A program made the translations under genes and the position numbers. Positions 18,992 through 28,620 of a DNA stretch of 64,000 nt are shown here, one piece after another; the stretch's first letter is position 1, and every line of letters starts with the position of its first letter. The stretch spans positions 1 through 64,000 of the forward strand of contig JBPCKT010000082.1 of NCBI GenBank assembly GCA_051004015.1. Reading direction: 5' to 3'. Under the pieces are notes generated by a model. The model had not been told where the DNA came from. It ran no database searches and saw only the letters and a program-made list of their open reading frames with translations. Source of the DNA: SXOA01 sp051004015. GTDB taxonomy: Bacteria > Planctomycetota > Planctomycetia > Pirellulales > Pirellulaceae.

Positions 18992-21774
18992 TGCAACCGC
19001 ACCTGCTGCTGGCTCAAGCCGCGAGTGGCGAAGCCGGCATTTACTATCAGCTTGCCCGCGTCCAGTCGCTCACCGAATGGTGGCACTGGCTGGTCCTGGG
19101 GCTGCTGTGCTTACTCATCGGCGGTTACGTGATCTTCATGTACGTGAAGGACAGCGTGGAATTGCCGGTGAGTTTTGCGATGGTCCTGGTCCTGCTCCGC
19201 GTGCTGGCGTTCGCGGGCATTCTGTTCTTCTTTTTTAACCTGGAGAAACGGGCGGAGCGGATCCTCGTCAAGAACTCCCGCGCGGTGCTGCTTGTCGATA
19301 CCAGCCAGAGCATGGCCCTCCGCGACGCCGACTCCCCTGGCGGCTCCACCGGCCGCAGCCGCATCGAGTTTGTGATGGCCGAGCTCGAAAAGGGGGACTT
19401 CGTCGAGAGCCTGCGGCAGAAGCACGACGTCGTGGTCTATCGCTTTGACCAGGCGGAGAATCCGGTCGAAATTGCCTCCTTCCCCAAAAAGGCGCCGCTC
19501 CCCGATGCGGCCAGCAATGTTTCGGCGGACGAGAGCCTCCGCTATGCACTCCGCGAAGCCCGCATCATCGCCATCGTTGCTGGAGCGCTGCTGGGAATTT
19601 CGCTCTTGGCAGGACTGATTCACTTGATTTGGGGACGGAAGCGGTCTGCACAGCAGCGGCAAGGACAAGAGGGCGGCTCGTGGGCACTGCTGGTGTCCGT
19701 GGTCCTATTGATTGCCTCGGTGGTGGTGCTTGCGGTCGCCAATCTCCGGCGGCCGGAAATCAACCTGCTCGCCATCGTCGGACTTCGTGAGCCAGAGGTT
19801 GAAAAGCCCGATGAGCCGACGAAGAAAAAGGACGAAGCGAAGGAAAAGCAGGCCAAGGTCGATTGGAAGGAGCAGCTCCTGCCGAAGGGGGCGGAAACTC
19901 GCATCGGCGATAACTTGAAATATCTCATAGACAAAGAGCGGGGCGGCCCGATTGCCGGCATCATCCTGTTCTCCGATGGGGGCAGCAACGCTGGCCTCAG
20001 CTACGAAACGGCTGCCGGCGATGCGGTCAGCGCCCTCATTCCGGTTTACTCCGTCGGCCTGGGCAGCGACAAACGGCCGGTCAATGTGCGAGTGGTCGAC
20101 CTGGAAGCCCCCGAACGGGTCTATCCCGGCGACAAGTTCACGCTCACGGGATACGTCCAGGCCATCAACTCCAGCCGCACCAGCCTGACGGTGGAATTGC
20201 TCTCCAGTGACAAGGACGGCAAGGGCGAAGTGAAAGAGGACGAGCAGACGCTCAACGTCGGCAGCACCGGCAAGGTCGTTCCCGTCAAATTTGAGCATAC
20301 GCCCAAAGACCAGGGGGTCCGCATCTTCCGTCTCCGCGTGCAAACCGTGGAAGGGGAGCTCGATAAGAGAGACAACGAGAAGACCGCGAAAGTCGAAATC
20401 GTGGACCGCAAGACGAAGGTATTACTCCTCGCCAGCGGTCCGGCCCGCGAGTTCATCTTCCTCCGCAATCAACTCTTCCGGGACAAAGAAACCACGGTCG
20501 ATGTGCTGCTGCAATCCGGCCGTCCCGGCATTTCGCAAGAAGCCCACGACATCCTGAACAAGTTCCCGGAGAGCGCGGACGAGCTCTTTCAATACGACTG
20601 CATCGTCGGCTTCGATCCCGATTGGGAGGAGCTTGACGATTTGCAGGTCAAGAACCTGGAGCGCTGGGTCGCGGAGAAGGCCGGCGGGCTGATTGTCGTC
20701 GCCGGGCCGGTCTGCACCCCCGGCTGGACGGCTCGCAGGCGCGGCGACCCCCGGATTGACGCCATCAAGGCGCTTTATCCCGTGGTCTTTTACAACCAAA
20801 GCTCGGCCACGCTCAGCCTGGGGCGGTTCGGCGGCGACAAGCCCTGGCCCCTCACCTTCACCCGCGATGGGATGGAAGCGGAGTTTCTGTGGATTGACGA
20901 AGACGCCGAAAAGAGCCAGCGGGCCCGCGATGAGTTCGCCGGAGTTTACGGCTACTACGCGGTGAAGGACCCCAAGCCTGGGGCGCGGGTCTATTCCCGG
21001 TTCTCCGACCCCGATACGGCTATCGATAACGACCTCCCCATTTACATGGCCGGGCACTTCTATGGTTCGGGGCGGGTCTTCTTCCAGGCCAGCGGCGAGA
21101 TGTGGCGGATCCGCGAGCTCGATGAGAAGTACTTCGAGACCTATTACACCAAGCTGATCCGCTGGGCCAGCGAAGGGCGGCTGCTCAGAGATTCCAGCCG
21201 CGGCGTGCTGCTGGTGGACAAGGACCGCTGCCTCATCGGCGACCAGGTCGGCGTGCGGGCCATTTTGCAGGACGCTCAGTTTCAGCCGCTCTCGATGCCT
21301 GAAGTGGAGGCCGTCCTCATACAGCCGGACCAGAAGAGGACGCCGCTGGTGCTGAAGCGCGTGAAGGACGCGGCCCGCGAAGGAATGTATGCCGAGCAGT
21401 TCACCGTGACGCAGGAAGGGGACTATCGCATTGAGCTGCAGCATCCGGATGCCGCCGACCAACTGATGGTCCGCGAGGTACGGGCCAGGATGCCGGCTCA
21501 GGAGACGGAGAACCCTCAGCGGAACGACCAGTTACTCAAAACCCTGGCCGACCGGACCAGCGGCATATACTACGTCGGCATGGACCCCGCCGCCGGCCGC
21601 GGCAGTGGCCAGCCGGGTATTGCCAGCCAGCTCAAGGCGCAGGACCAGGTGACTCCCCTCCCCGGGACCCCCGACCGGAAATTTGAACAACTTTTGATGA
21701 CTTGGCTGATGGGCCTGATATGCGGCGTGCTCAGCTTGGAATGGCTGTTAAGGAGGCTCAGCAAGCTGGCATAG
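18991..21774 (+). CDS. large vWA / glutamine-amidotransferase-like membrane protein
   Basis: Protein of 927 residues. N-terminal membrane helices lie at about 32-53 and 58-80, followed by the vWA metal-site motif LVDTSQSMALRD (Asp 103). Two more helices occur at about 190-213 and 228-250, an unusual interruption of the vWA domain. The second half holds the rest of the vWA fold (IILFSDGGSNAG), Ig-like material (VYPGDKFTLTGYVQA) and a GATase1-like segment (ERWVAEKAGGLIVVAGP). A last helix is at about 900-920. It is the fourth gene of the MoxR cluster and typical for planctomycetes at this position. Its stop codon is part of a structured repeat (21773-21828). Confidence 0.85.
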   Translation: MQPHLLLAQAASGEAGIYYQLARVQSLTEWWHWLVLGLLCLLIGGYVIFMYVKDSVELPVSFAMVLVLLRVLAFAGILFFFFNLEKRAERILVKNSRAVLLVDTSQSMALRDADSPGGSTGRSRIEFVMAELEKGDFVESLRQKHDVVVYRFDQAENPVEIASFPKKAPLPDAASNVSADESLRYALREARIIAIVAGALLGISLLAGLIHLIWGRKRSAQQRQGQEGGSWALLVSVVLLIASVVVLAVANLRRPEINLLAIVGLREPEVEKPDEPTKKKDEAKEKQAKVDWKEQLLPKGAETRIGDNLKYLIDKERGGPIAGIILFSDGGSNAGLSYETAAGDAVSALIPVYSVGLGSDKRPVNVRVVDLEAPERVYPGDKFTLTGYVQAINSSRTSLTVELLSSDKDGKGEVKEDEQTLNVGSTGKVVPVKFEHTPKDQGVRIFRLRVQTVEGELDKRDNEKTAKVEIVDRKTKVLLLASGPAREFIFLRNQLFRDKETTVDVLLQSGRPGISQEAHDILNKFPESADELFQYDCIVGFDPDWEELDDLQVKNLERWVAEKAGGLIVVAGPVCTPGWTARRRGDPRIDAIKALYPVVFYNQSSATLSLGRFGGDKPWPLTFTRDGMEAEFLWIDEDAEKSQRARDEFAGVYGYYAVKDPKPGARVYSRFSDPDTAIDNDLPIYMAGHFYGSGRVFFQASGEMWRIRELDEKYFETYYTKLIRWASEGRLLRDSSRGVLLVDKDRCLIGDQVGVRAILQDAQFQPLSMPEVEAVLIQPDQKRTPLVLKRVKDAAREGMYAEQFTVTQEGDYRIELQHPDAADQLMVREVRARMPAQETENPQRNDQLLKTLADRTSGIYYVGMDPAAGRGSGQPGIASQLKAQDQVTPLPGTPDRKFEQLLMTWLMGLICGVLSLEWLLRRLSKLA

Positions 21775-21828
21775 TAGCCAGCACACTCCGTGTGCTGGCA
21801 TGTCTGCTCACGGAGTGAGCAGACTACT
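21773..21828 (+). repeat. double-hairpin element with kissing loops, copy 1
   Basis: AGTAG (21773-21777) pairs with CTACT (21824-21828). Between them are hairpin 1 (CCAGCACA, loop CTCCG, TGTGCTGG) and hairpin 2 (GTCTGCTCA, loop CGGAG, TGAGCAGAC). The two loops are exact complements. The element begins within the TAG stop codon of the preceding gene. A second, inverted copy lies at 54828-54887 and differs by compensatory changes. It may act as a terminator, a 3'-end stabiliser or a processing site. Confidence 0.8.
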
Positions 21829-21908
21829 TTAGATTGCATTAGACCCAATTCCTCAAAAACCCTTATAATCCCCCGGAAAGTCTGCCCCGTCTTATTGATG
21901 GGCATGGA

Positions 21909-24299
21909 ATGGCAAGTGCAAAGACCACTCTCGAGTTGAATCCGGGTATCCGGTCCGTATTGGCCGGCGTGCGGCGGCGGATTCGTTTCTATGTCCTGCT
22001 CGAGGGGTTGTCGCTGGCGGTCATCTGGCTCGGGGTCACCTTCTGGCTCGCTTTCGCCCTCGACTATCTGCCGGTCCTCGTGGGGGCCAGCGAAATGCCC
22101 GCCATCGCCCGCGGCGTGATGCTGGCCGGCATCGCCGGGTTTTTCCTCTTCATCCTCCACCGCTACATCGGCCGCCGGCTCTTCGTGCCGCTGCACGACC
22201 GAAGCATGGCCGTGCTGTTAGAGCGGAAGTTCACCGGCTTACAGGACAGCCTCGTCACTGCCGTGGAGATGGATGAGTCTCCAAAACATGCTGCGGAATT
22301 CAATTTGGAAATGCTCTCCCGCACGGCCGAGCGGGCCGGCATGGGCGCGGGGCAATTACATGTCGGCCAGGTCTTTAACTACGTTCCGCTGGTACTCGAG
22401 GCCTTCGTCGCAATGCTGCTGGCGGCAACAGTTCTGGTCTGCTTCGTGCTGAATAAGGACGCCCTGCAACTCGCCGCCAGCCGGCTCTATCTGCTGCGGA
22501 GCGACCCCTGGCCCCGCAGCGCGCACATTGAAGTGGTCGGCCTGGAGCTGCAGGGTTCTCCGAGACCTGGCGAGACCGCACCGCGACTGACGCAAATCAA
22601 GTTTGAAGAGGGCGTCGCCAAGGTCGCCAAAGGTTCCAGCGTCGCCCTCAAGGTTCGGGCTCTCGGCGCGCCAGAGGCCCGCGTGGTGCCGCAGACTTGC
22701 ACGATTTATTACCACGCTCTCAAGACCGACGGCAATTCGCGGAGCGAACGGGGGAGCGTGCAGATGATCAACGGGCGCGATGGCGGCGGCTATCGCAATT
22801 TCCGCTTCGATGGCAAGCCGTTCAAGGGTGTGCTTTCCACGCTGGAGTTCGACGTCCTCGGCTATGACCACCGGGCTCGCGGCTATCGGCTGGAAGTCGT
22901 CGACAGCCCGGGAGTCATTTCCACCACGCTAGATTTGACCTACCCGCCGTACATGGTGGACGAAGCAACCTCCAACTATCTGCCAATCAGCGGCCAGGAC
23001 TATCTGCCCGCCGGAACATTCATTCCCCTGGGGACGAGCGTCACGCTCAAATTCCGCACGAACAAGGATCTCAAACAGGCCACAATCCTGAATGTCGAGA
23101 CGCGACAGGCCGAACAGATTCCCGTTTCGACCAGCACGGCGAACAAACAGGAGTTTGCTTACCGCATCGAAAAGCTGACCGCGACCACCACGCTGGAAGT
23201 CTCGCTGCTCGACAGCGACAACGTCACCACCGACCGGCCGCACAAGATCTTTCTCACCGGCGTGGAAGACCGCCCCCCGCAGGTGGACGTGAAGTTGAAG
23301 GGAGTCGGCAGCGCGGTCACTCCCGACGCGATTGTCACCATCCAGGGAAAAATCGGCGACGACTACGCAGTGGACAAGGCCTGGTTCGATGTGGGTCTCA
23401 ACGAAGGAAGCGATGGCCGCAAGCTCGACGTCACTCTCGGCAAAGCCGGCGCGATGGACCAGAGCATCGACTTCCGCAAATTGCGGAGCGAGCAAGGAGG
23501 GCTGGAGCTGAAACCCAAGGACAAGCTCTTTCTCATGGTGCAGGCGGCCGACAGGTTCAACCTGGAGGGAGGCCCGCACCTCGGGGCTTCTGACCGCTAT
23601 CAACTCGACGTAGTGACACCGGAAGATTTGCTGGCGATGCTCGAGATCCGGGAGCTCGGTTTGCGGGCCAGGTTTGAGCTGACGCTGGGTGAGCTCGGTC
23701 AGCTCAGGGATTCGCTGATCCGAGTCAAGTCGAGCCTCGGCCCCGTCTCCGCCGGCGCGGATCCCGAGGATTTGAAGGCCGAGGATGACTCTGGCCAGCC
23801 GCTCAGCAAGGAAGATATTGCCCGCCGGGCGGCGGAATTGCGGCTCTTGCGGGTGCAGCGGGGGATGCAGCAGAGCCAGAAGTCGGCCCAGGAAGTGCTG
23901 GGGATTTCCGGAGGCTTTAACGACATTCGCGAGGAACTGGTCAACAACCGGGTGGACACGCCAGAACGAAAGCAACGGCTCAAGGAACTGATTGCTGATC
24001 CCCTCGCCAAGATTGGGGCCGAGGAGTTCGGGAAACTCGACGAGAAGCTGGCCGCTTTGGAGAAGACCCTGGGCAGCAATGTCCCGATAACCGCGGAAAA
24101 GGCTACTGCCGCGGACGAAACCCTGGAGCAGACCAATGTCACGATTGCCAAACTCGAGGCGGTTCTGCAACAGATGCTGGACCTGGAGACGTATAATGAA
24201 TTGCTGGACATTGTCCGTGACTTAATCAAGGATCAGGAGACGCTCACGGACAAGACCAAACAGGAACGGAAGCGGCAGGCGATTGAAGATTTGAAATAG
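21909..24299 (+). CDS. DUF4175-like membrane protein
   Basis: Protein of 796 residues. Three N-terminal membrane segments (about 30-55, 68-90, 160-180) are followed by a long periplasmic part. The opening RSVLAGVRRRIRFYVLLEGLSLAV and LLERKFTGLQDSLVTAVEM resemble the DUF4175 family, large envelope proteins seen next to MoxR/BatA genes. Residues 330-560 look like repeated beta-sandwich domains (TLDLTYPPYM, DRPPQVDVKLKGVG). The C-terminal 230 residues are helical and probably coiled-coil (LKAEDDSGQPLSKEDIARRAAELRLLRVQRGMQQ region, 585-790). It is separated from the preceding gene by the double-hairpin element, so expression may be stepped down or re-initiated here. Confidence 0.7.
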   Translation: MASAKTTLELNPGIRSVLAGVRRRIRFYVLLEGLSLAVIWLGVTFWLAFALDYLPVLVGASEMPAIARGVMLAGIAGFFLFILHRYIGRRLFVPLHDRSMAVLLERKFTGLQDSLVTAVEMDESPKHAAEFNLEMLSRTAERAGMGAGQLHVGQVFNYVPLVLEAFVAMLLAATVLVCFVLNKDALQLAASRLYLLRSDPWPRSAHIEVVGLELQGSPRPGETAPRLTQIKFEEGVAKVAKGSSVALKVRALGAPEARVVPQTCTIYYHALKTDGNSRSERGSVQMINGRDGGGYRNFRFDGKPFKGVLSTLEFDVLGYDHRARGYRLEVVDSPGVISTTLDLTYPPYMVDEATSNYLPISGQDYLPAGTFIPLGTSVTLKFRTNKDLKQATILNVETRQAEQIPVSTSTANKQEFAYRIEKLTATTTLEVSLLDSDNVTTDRPHKIFLTGVEDRPPQVDVKLKGVGSAVTPDAIVTIQGKIGDDYAVDKAWFDVGLNEGSDGRKLDVTLGKAGAMDQSIDFRKLRSEQGGLELKPKDKLFLMVQAADRFNLEGGPHLGASDRYQLDVVTPEDLLAMLEIRELGLRARFELTLGELGQLRDSLIRVKSSLGPVSAGADPEDLKAEDDSGQPLSKEDIARRAAELRLLRVQRGMQQSQKSAQEVLGISGGFNDIREELVNNRVDTPERKQRLKELIADPLAKIGAEEFGKLDEKLAALEKTLGSNVPITAEKATAADETLEQTNVTIAKLEAVLQQMLDLETYNELLDIVRDLIKDQETLTDKTKQERKRQAIEDLK

Positions 24300-24329
24300 T
24301 GCCTCAAAAGGAGGCAGGAGTAGGTTGCG

Positions 24330-26318
24330 ATGAAGCAGCGCCAGTGGAATAAGGTCGCATTTGTCGCTTGGGCCCTCGCTCTGGCCGTTGCCGGCGTCCG
24401 CCTCGGCTGGCTGTATGCCCAGGAACCTGCCGCCCGGCCCGCTGCTAGCGAAGCGGCCAAGCCGGCGGCTCCTCAGGGTTCCACCAGCGAAGAGGCGAGT
24501 GCCGCCGACGAGTTGGCTTTGGAAGAAAGCAAGATCGCGGACAAATACGCCAAGCTCGAGCAGGTGATGCTCAAGATGGCCGATCTGGAGGATGCCACCA
24601 ACCCGCGGAGAGCCGCCTTGCTCCGCCGGGCCGTCGAACAATCCAAAGAGAAGCTCACCAAGACCGAGTTGGAATCGATTGTCACGCTGCTCAACCAGAA
24701 GCAGCTCAAGCGGGCGCTCGACGGGCAAGGCGAGGTGCAAAGCGACCTCAAGGCCCTGCTCGAACTGCTCATGAGTGAGGATCGCGGCGACCGCCTCAAG
24801 AGCGAGCAGGCCCGGATCAAGGAATACATCAAAGACCTGGAGAAGATGATTCGCATCCAGAAGGCCCTGCAAGCGAGGACCGAAGGGGATGCCAATGCCA
24901 AGAGCCTTTCCAAGGAACAAGGAGACCTGGCCAAGCGGGCCGAAGAGCTGGCCAAGAAAATCAAGAAGAACGAAGAAGGAGAAACGAAGGACGGCTCGGC
25001 AGAGGATAAAGAAGGGAAGGGTGAAGAATCTCCTGACGGCGATAAGGGCGACAAGGGTGAGAAGCAGCCGGGGGACGATTCTAAGTCGCCGATGAAAGGC
25101 GAGAAGAATGGCGAGGGCTCGGACAAGAAGGGCGAGAAAGGGAAAGACTCCGAAGGAAAATCGAGCGAGAAGAAAGGTGACGAAGGGAAGAAGGGAGACG
25201 AAGGCAAGAACGACAAGTCCAAGTCCCCAGAAGGAAAGTCCGGCGAAAAGGGGGAAGAGAAGAATAAGGGAGACGACAAGAAGGGCGAGAAAAGCAAGGA
25301 TGGCGAAAAGGGTGAGCCCTCCGGCTCCAGCAAGGGAAAAGAAAGCAAGTCCCAGGAAGGGAAGAGCAGTAAATCCAGCAAGTCCAAATCCAAAAGCGGC
25401 GAGCCCAAAGATGGCGAGCCCCAGGATGGCCAGCAGGGGGACGACCAGAAACAAGATCAGCAGCAGCAGGACCAGCAGTCGCAGAACCCCGCCCGCAAGC
25501 GGATTGAGCAGGCCGAGCAGAAGATGCGCGATGCGCAGAAGAAGCTCGAAGAGGCCAAGCGGAAGGAATCCGTGGAAGACCAGCGGGAGGCAAAGGAAGA
25601 GCTGGAAAAGGCCAAGGCTCAGCTCGAAGAGATTCTCCGGCAAATGCGCGAAGAGGAAGTCGCCCGCACTCTCGCCGCACTGGAGGCCCGCTTCAAGAAG
25701 ATGTTGGAGATGCAGCTCAAGGTGTATGAATCCACGCGGCGGATGGACCAGATTTCCGAGGAGAGCCGCGGCGAGACTTTCGTCGTGCAGGCGGCCAAGC
25801 TCGGCATTGACGAGCGGAAAATCGCCGTCGAGGCCCAGAAGGCCCTGACGCTCCTCAAGGAGGAGGGAAGCTCGGTCGCATTCCCCACCACCGTCGACCA
25901 GATGCACGAGGACATGGATGCCGTGGCCACTCGTCTCGCCGACACCAAGGTCGACGACATCACCATCGGCTATGAGGAGGACATCATCGCCGCCCTGGAG
26001 GAAATGATCGACGCCCCGCAAAAAGCCCAGCAGGACATGGAGAAGAAGAAACAACAGCAGCAACAGCAACAACAGCAGCAACAACAACAGCAGGACCAGC
26101 CGCTGGTGGACGAAATCGCCGAGCTGAAAATGATCAAGTCCCTACAGGAGCGCGTGAACAAGCGGACCACGCGATATTCGCGCCTCTTGGAGGACGACCA
26201 GGATCCGGTCGGACAGGCCAACGCCGCAGAGCTCGTGGAAGCCCTCAAGAAACTGAGCGACCGGCAGCTGGAGGTCTACAAGATTACGCGTGACTTGGTG
26301 CTGGGAAAGAATAAGTAA
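24330..26318 (+). CDS. coiled-coil protein with Lys/Glu/Gly/Ser-rich linker
   Basis: Protein of 662 residues of no family I recognise. A signal anchor or signal peptide (about 9-31) precedes a predicted coiled coil (about 55-235). A highly charged, disordered segment built of KGEKG/KGDEGK/SKSK motifs follows (about 235-385), then another coiled coil rich in Glu, Lys and Gln (about 390-480). Residues 570-584 are a pure poly-Gln tract encoded by mixed CAA/CAG codons. A helical C-terminus ends RDLVLGKNK. It follows the DUF4175-like gene by 30 bases with a GGAGG-containing ribosome site, so it is likely co-expressed. A scaffolding or periplasm-spanning role is a guess from its shape. Confidence 0.75.
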   Translation: MKQRQWNKVAFVAWALALAVAGVRLGWLYAQEPAARPAASEAAKPAAPQGSTSEEASAADELALEESKIADKYAKLEQVMLKMADLEDATNPRRAALLRRAVEQSKEKLTKTELESIVTLLNQKQLKRALDGQGEVQSDLKALLELLMSEDRGDRLKSEQARIKEYIKDLEKMIRIQKALQARTEGDANAKSLSKEQGDLAKRAEELAKKIKKNEEGETKDGSAEDKEGKGEESPDGDKGDKGEKQPGDDSKSPMKGEKNGEGSDKKGEKGKDSEGKSSEKKGDEGKKGDEGKNDKSKSPEGKSGEKGEEKNKGDDKKGEKSKDGEKGEPSGSSKGKESKSQEGKSSKSSKSKSKSGEPKDGEPQDGQQGDDQKQDQQQQDQQSQNPARKRIEQAEQKMRDAQKKLEEAKRKESVEDQREAKEELEKAKAQLEEILRQMREEEVARTLAALEARFKKMLEMQLKVYESTRRMDQISEESRGETFVVQAAKLGIDERKIAVEAQKALTLLKEEGSSVAFPTTVDQMHEDMDAVATRLADTKVDDITIGYEEDIIAALEEMIDAPQKAQQDMEKKKQQQQQQQQQQQQQQDQPLVDEIAELKMIKSLQERVNKRTTRYSRLLEDDQDPVGQANAAELVEALKKLSDRQLEVYKITRDLVLGKNK

Positions 26319-26345
26319 CGTATACGGAAGAACCAGCAAGCGGAA

Positions 26346-27371
26346 ATGAATCCCATGAAATCGTCATTCGTCGCCGTCGTGGTTATTGCAGCTCTTGTGG
26401 CAAACGCCTCCGCGCAAGAGATCGAGCGCCGTGCCACCTGGTCGGTGCCGCTCGCTGCGGACGTGAAGGCCCAGGTGGACGACTACGCCACGGCGAAACA
26501 AGCCGACGAGGCCACGCGGCTCAAGATGGCAGTGCTCTGGCCGGACGAAGCGGCCCCGGCCAGCGGTGCCGAGCTCCTGGAGCGACTAGCCGCTTCTCTT
26601 TCCGTGCTGGACCCGAAAGCCAAGGCGGTCGTCGATTTCTGCGAGAATCCGCGCACCTCATTCGATTTGCCAAAGTTTGAAGTCTTGGCCGATGAATCCG
26701 CGCCTCCGCTCCTCCGCAACAACCTCAAACTCCTCTTTGGCCGCTGGCTGGCGCAGAACGAATTGATGGATGAATCGCTGGAGCAATTTAAAGGACTGGC
26801 ACCGGCCGACGTTGTCGATCCGGCCACTTTGTTGTTCCATCAAGCGCTGGCTCATCACAATCTGCTGGAGAAGGAGCCGTGCCTTTCCGTGGTGGCCAAG
26901 CTCATGGAGAACGAAGAATCGATCCCCCGCCGTTATTCGCAATTAGCCCGCCTGATGGAAGCCGATTTGAAGCCGCTCAAGCCCGACTCACTCGATGAAA
27001 TCGCCCGCTTGATGTCGGACGTGGGGCGGCGGCTGGATCTCGCCAGGGCCGGCAAGAAAGTCCGCGACGAGGAGGAATCCATCGTCGCCAAGCTGGAAAA
27101 ACTCATCGAAGAGAAGGAAAAACAACAACAGCAGCAGCAGCAGCAACAACAGCAATCCTCCAACCCCGCCCAGGACAGCACGCCAGCCGGCGGGCCACGA
27201 GGGAAAGGCGAGGTCGATCCCAAAAACATCGGCAAGAAGGACGGCTGGGGAAATCTGCCACCGAAGGAACGGCAGGAGGTCTTGCAACAGATCGGCCGCG
27301 AGCTACCCGCCCATTTCCGCGAAACGATTGAGGAGTATTTCAGGCGCCTGGCCCAGGATGGAGTAAAGTAG
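26346..27371 (+). CDS. exported protein with poly-Gln tract
   Basis: Protein of 341 residues with a cleavable signal peptide (KSSFVAVVVIAALVANASA then QE); Met 4 is an equally good start. Residues 30-230 look helical, possibly TPR-like, with repeated acidic and basic helices (LMDESLEQFKGL, HNLLEKEPCLSVVAKLME). Residues 258-269 are poly-Gln, followed by a Pro/Gly-rich linker and a short C-terminal helical piece (WGNLPPKERQEVLQQIGREL, then HFRETIEEYFRRLAQDG). That last segment is a motif often seen at the end of planctomycete proteins of this cluster. It is probably periplasmic. No family assignment is possible by eye, and the role is inferred only from its place in the cluster. Confidence 0.75.
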   Translation: MNPMKSSFVAVVVIAALVANASAQEIERRATWSVPLAADVKAQVDDYATAKQADEATRLKMAVLWPDEAAPASGAELLERLAASLSVLDPKAKAVVDFCENPRTSFDLPKFEVLADESAPPLLRNNLKLLFGRWLAQNELMDESLEQFKGLAPADVVDPATLLFHQALAHHNLLEKEPCLSVVAKLMENEESIPRRYSQLARLMEADLKPLKPDSLDEIARLMSDVGRRLDLARAGKKVRDEEESIVAKLEKLIEEKEKQQQQQQQQQQQSSNPAQDSTPAGGPRGKGEVDPKNIGKKDGWGNLPPKERQEVLQQIGRELPAHFRETIEEYFRRLAQDGVK

Positions 27372-27375
27372 AGGA

Positions 27376-28620
27376 ATGGCTGGCGCGATTCTCATTTTGC
27401 TGCTCCTGGCCGCCCCTGGCGGCGAGGTCACCGTGGAGCCACTCGAAGGCCAGCCGTTGCATGGTCGCCTTGTCGAGCTGTCCGGCGAGCGGATTGTCAT
27501 TGAAAATTCCTCCGGCTCGCAAACGCTTGACCCCAAGCAGCTTCAGTCGGTGGAGCTGGGGGGTGTGCCGGTCTCTGAGCGCCCGCAAGTCTGGGTCGAC
27601 CTGATCGATGGCTCGCTGCTTCCTGGCCGCTCGTTCCAGTCGGCCGGTGGCAAAGCGACGATGGAAACCATTCAGGGCGAGCGTGTGGAGATCCTAGCGC
27701 GATCTATTCGTGCGGTCCGCTTTCAGTCGCAGACGCCTGAGATCGCCGCCCAGTGGCAGGACCTGCTGAAGCTTGAGCCAGGCGGCGACATGGTCGTGCT
27801 TCGCAAGAGCGGAACGCGGGAAGTGGAGGTGGAAGGGAAAGCCCCCAAGAGCGTGACGGAAACCGTGCTGGACCAATTGGAAGGGACCATCCTGGAGGTC
27901 ACTTCCGCGGGCGCGAAATTCGACTTTGACGGCGAAAAAATCGACGTGAAACGGGAGAAGATGGAAGGCATCATTTTCCTGATACCCGTGAAACGCACGC
28001 TTCCGCCTGCTGTCTGTCGCCTAAAGACCATCGAAGGCGCGGTCTGGTCCGTTCGCTCGCTTGACCTCAAGGGGGAAACCGTCTCGCTCACGACGACATC
28101 GGGAGTCAGCCAGACGCTGCCGCTGTCGAGCGTGTCGCAGATTGATTTTGGCGTAGGCAACGTGCTGTATCTCGCCGACATGGACCAGGAGCTGAATCAA
28201 GGGGAGATCAGTTTTCAGCCCAAGAACATGCTTTCTTCCTTCAAGCAGCTCACGGCGCCGCGAAAAAACAAGTCCGTCGGCGGAGAACCGCTGAGCATTC
28301 ACGGCACGAAGTTTTCCAAGGGGCTCAGCCTTCACAGCCGCACCAGGCTGGATGTGCGCGTGCCGGAAGGGTACCGGCAATTTCGGGCCGTCGCCGGCAT
28401 TGACGACGCAGCCGGGCCGACCGCCAGCTTTCAGCTCAGAATCCTGGGCGATAACAAGGAGCTGTACTCCCGTCAGTTCTCTGCCGACCAGGCTGCGGAC
28501 GCTCTTCCCATTGAACTTGATTTGAGCGGCGTCCGCCGGCTGAGCGTGGTAGTCGAAGAAGGCTCCGGCCAGGATTTTGGCGATACACTCGTGCTGGCGA
28601 ATGCGAGGCTGACCAAATGA
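27376..28620 (+). CDS. NPCBM-domain protein
   Basis: Protein of 414 residues. A signal peptide (AGAILILLLLAAPGG) precedes a repetitive beta-rich region (20-290; several segments of the type VEPLEGQPLHGRLVELSGERIV), then a C-terminal NPCBM/NEW2-type carbohydrate-binding fold (about 300-412). The latter is recognisable by LSIHGTKFSKGLSLHSRTRL, FRAVAGIDDAAGP and VVVEEGSGQDFGDTLVLANARL. NPCBM domains are usually attached to glycosidases or glycan-binding proteins, so binding of a wall or matrix glycan in the periplasm is plausible. The next gene overlaps by four bases (ATGA), which indicates translational coupling with the protease that follows. Confidence 0.85.
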   Translation: MAGAILILLLLAAPGGEVTVEPLEGQPLHGRLVELSGERIVIENSSGSQTLDPKQLQSVELGGVPVSERPQVWVDLIDGSLLPGRSFQSAGGKATMETIQGERVEILARSIRAVRFQSQTPEIAAQWQDLLKLEPGGDMVVLRKSGTREVEVEGKAPKSVTETVLDQLEGTILEVTSAGAKFDFDGEKIDVKREKMEGIIFLIPVKRTLPPAVCRLKTIEGAVWSVRSLDLKGETVSLTTTSGVSQTLPLSSVSQIDFGVGNVLYLADMDQELNQGEISFQPKNMLSSFKQLTAPRKNKSVGGEPLSIHGTKFSKGLSLHSRTRLDVRVPEGYRQFRAVAGIDDAAGPTASFQLRILGDNKELYSRQFSADQAADALPIELDLSGVRRLSVVVEEGSGQDFGDTLVLANARLTK

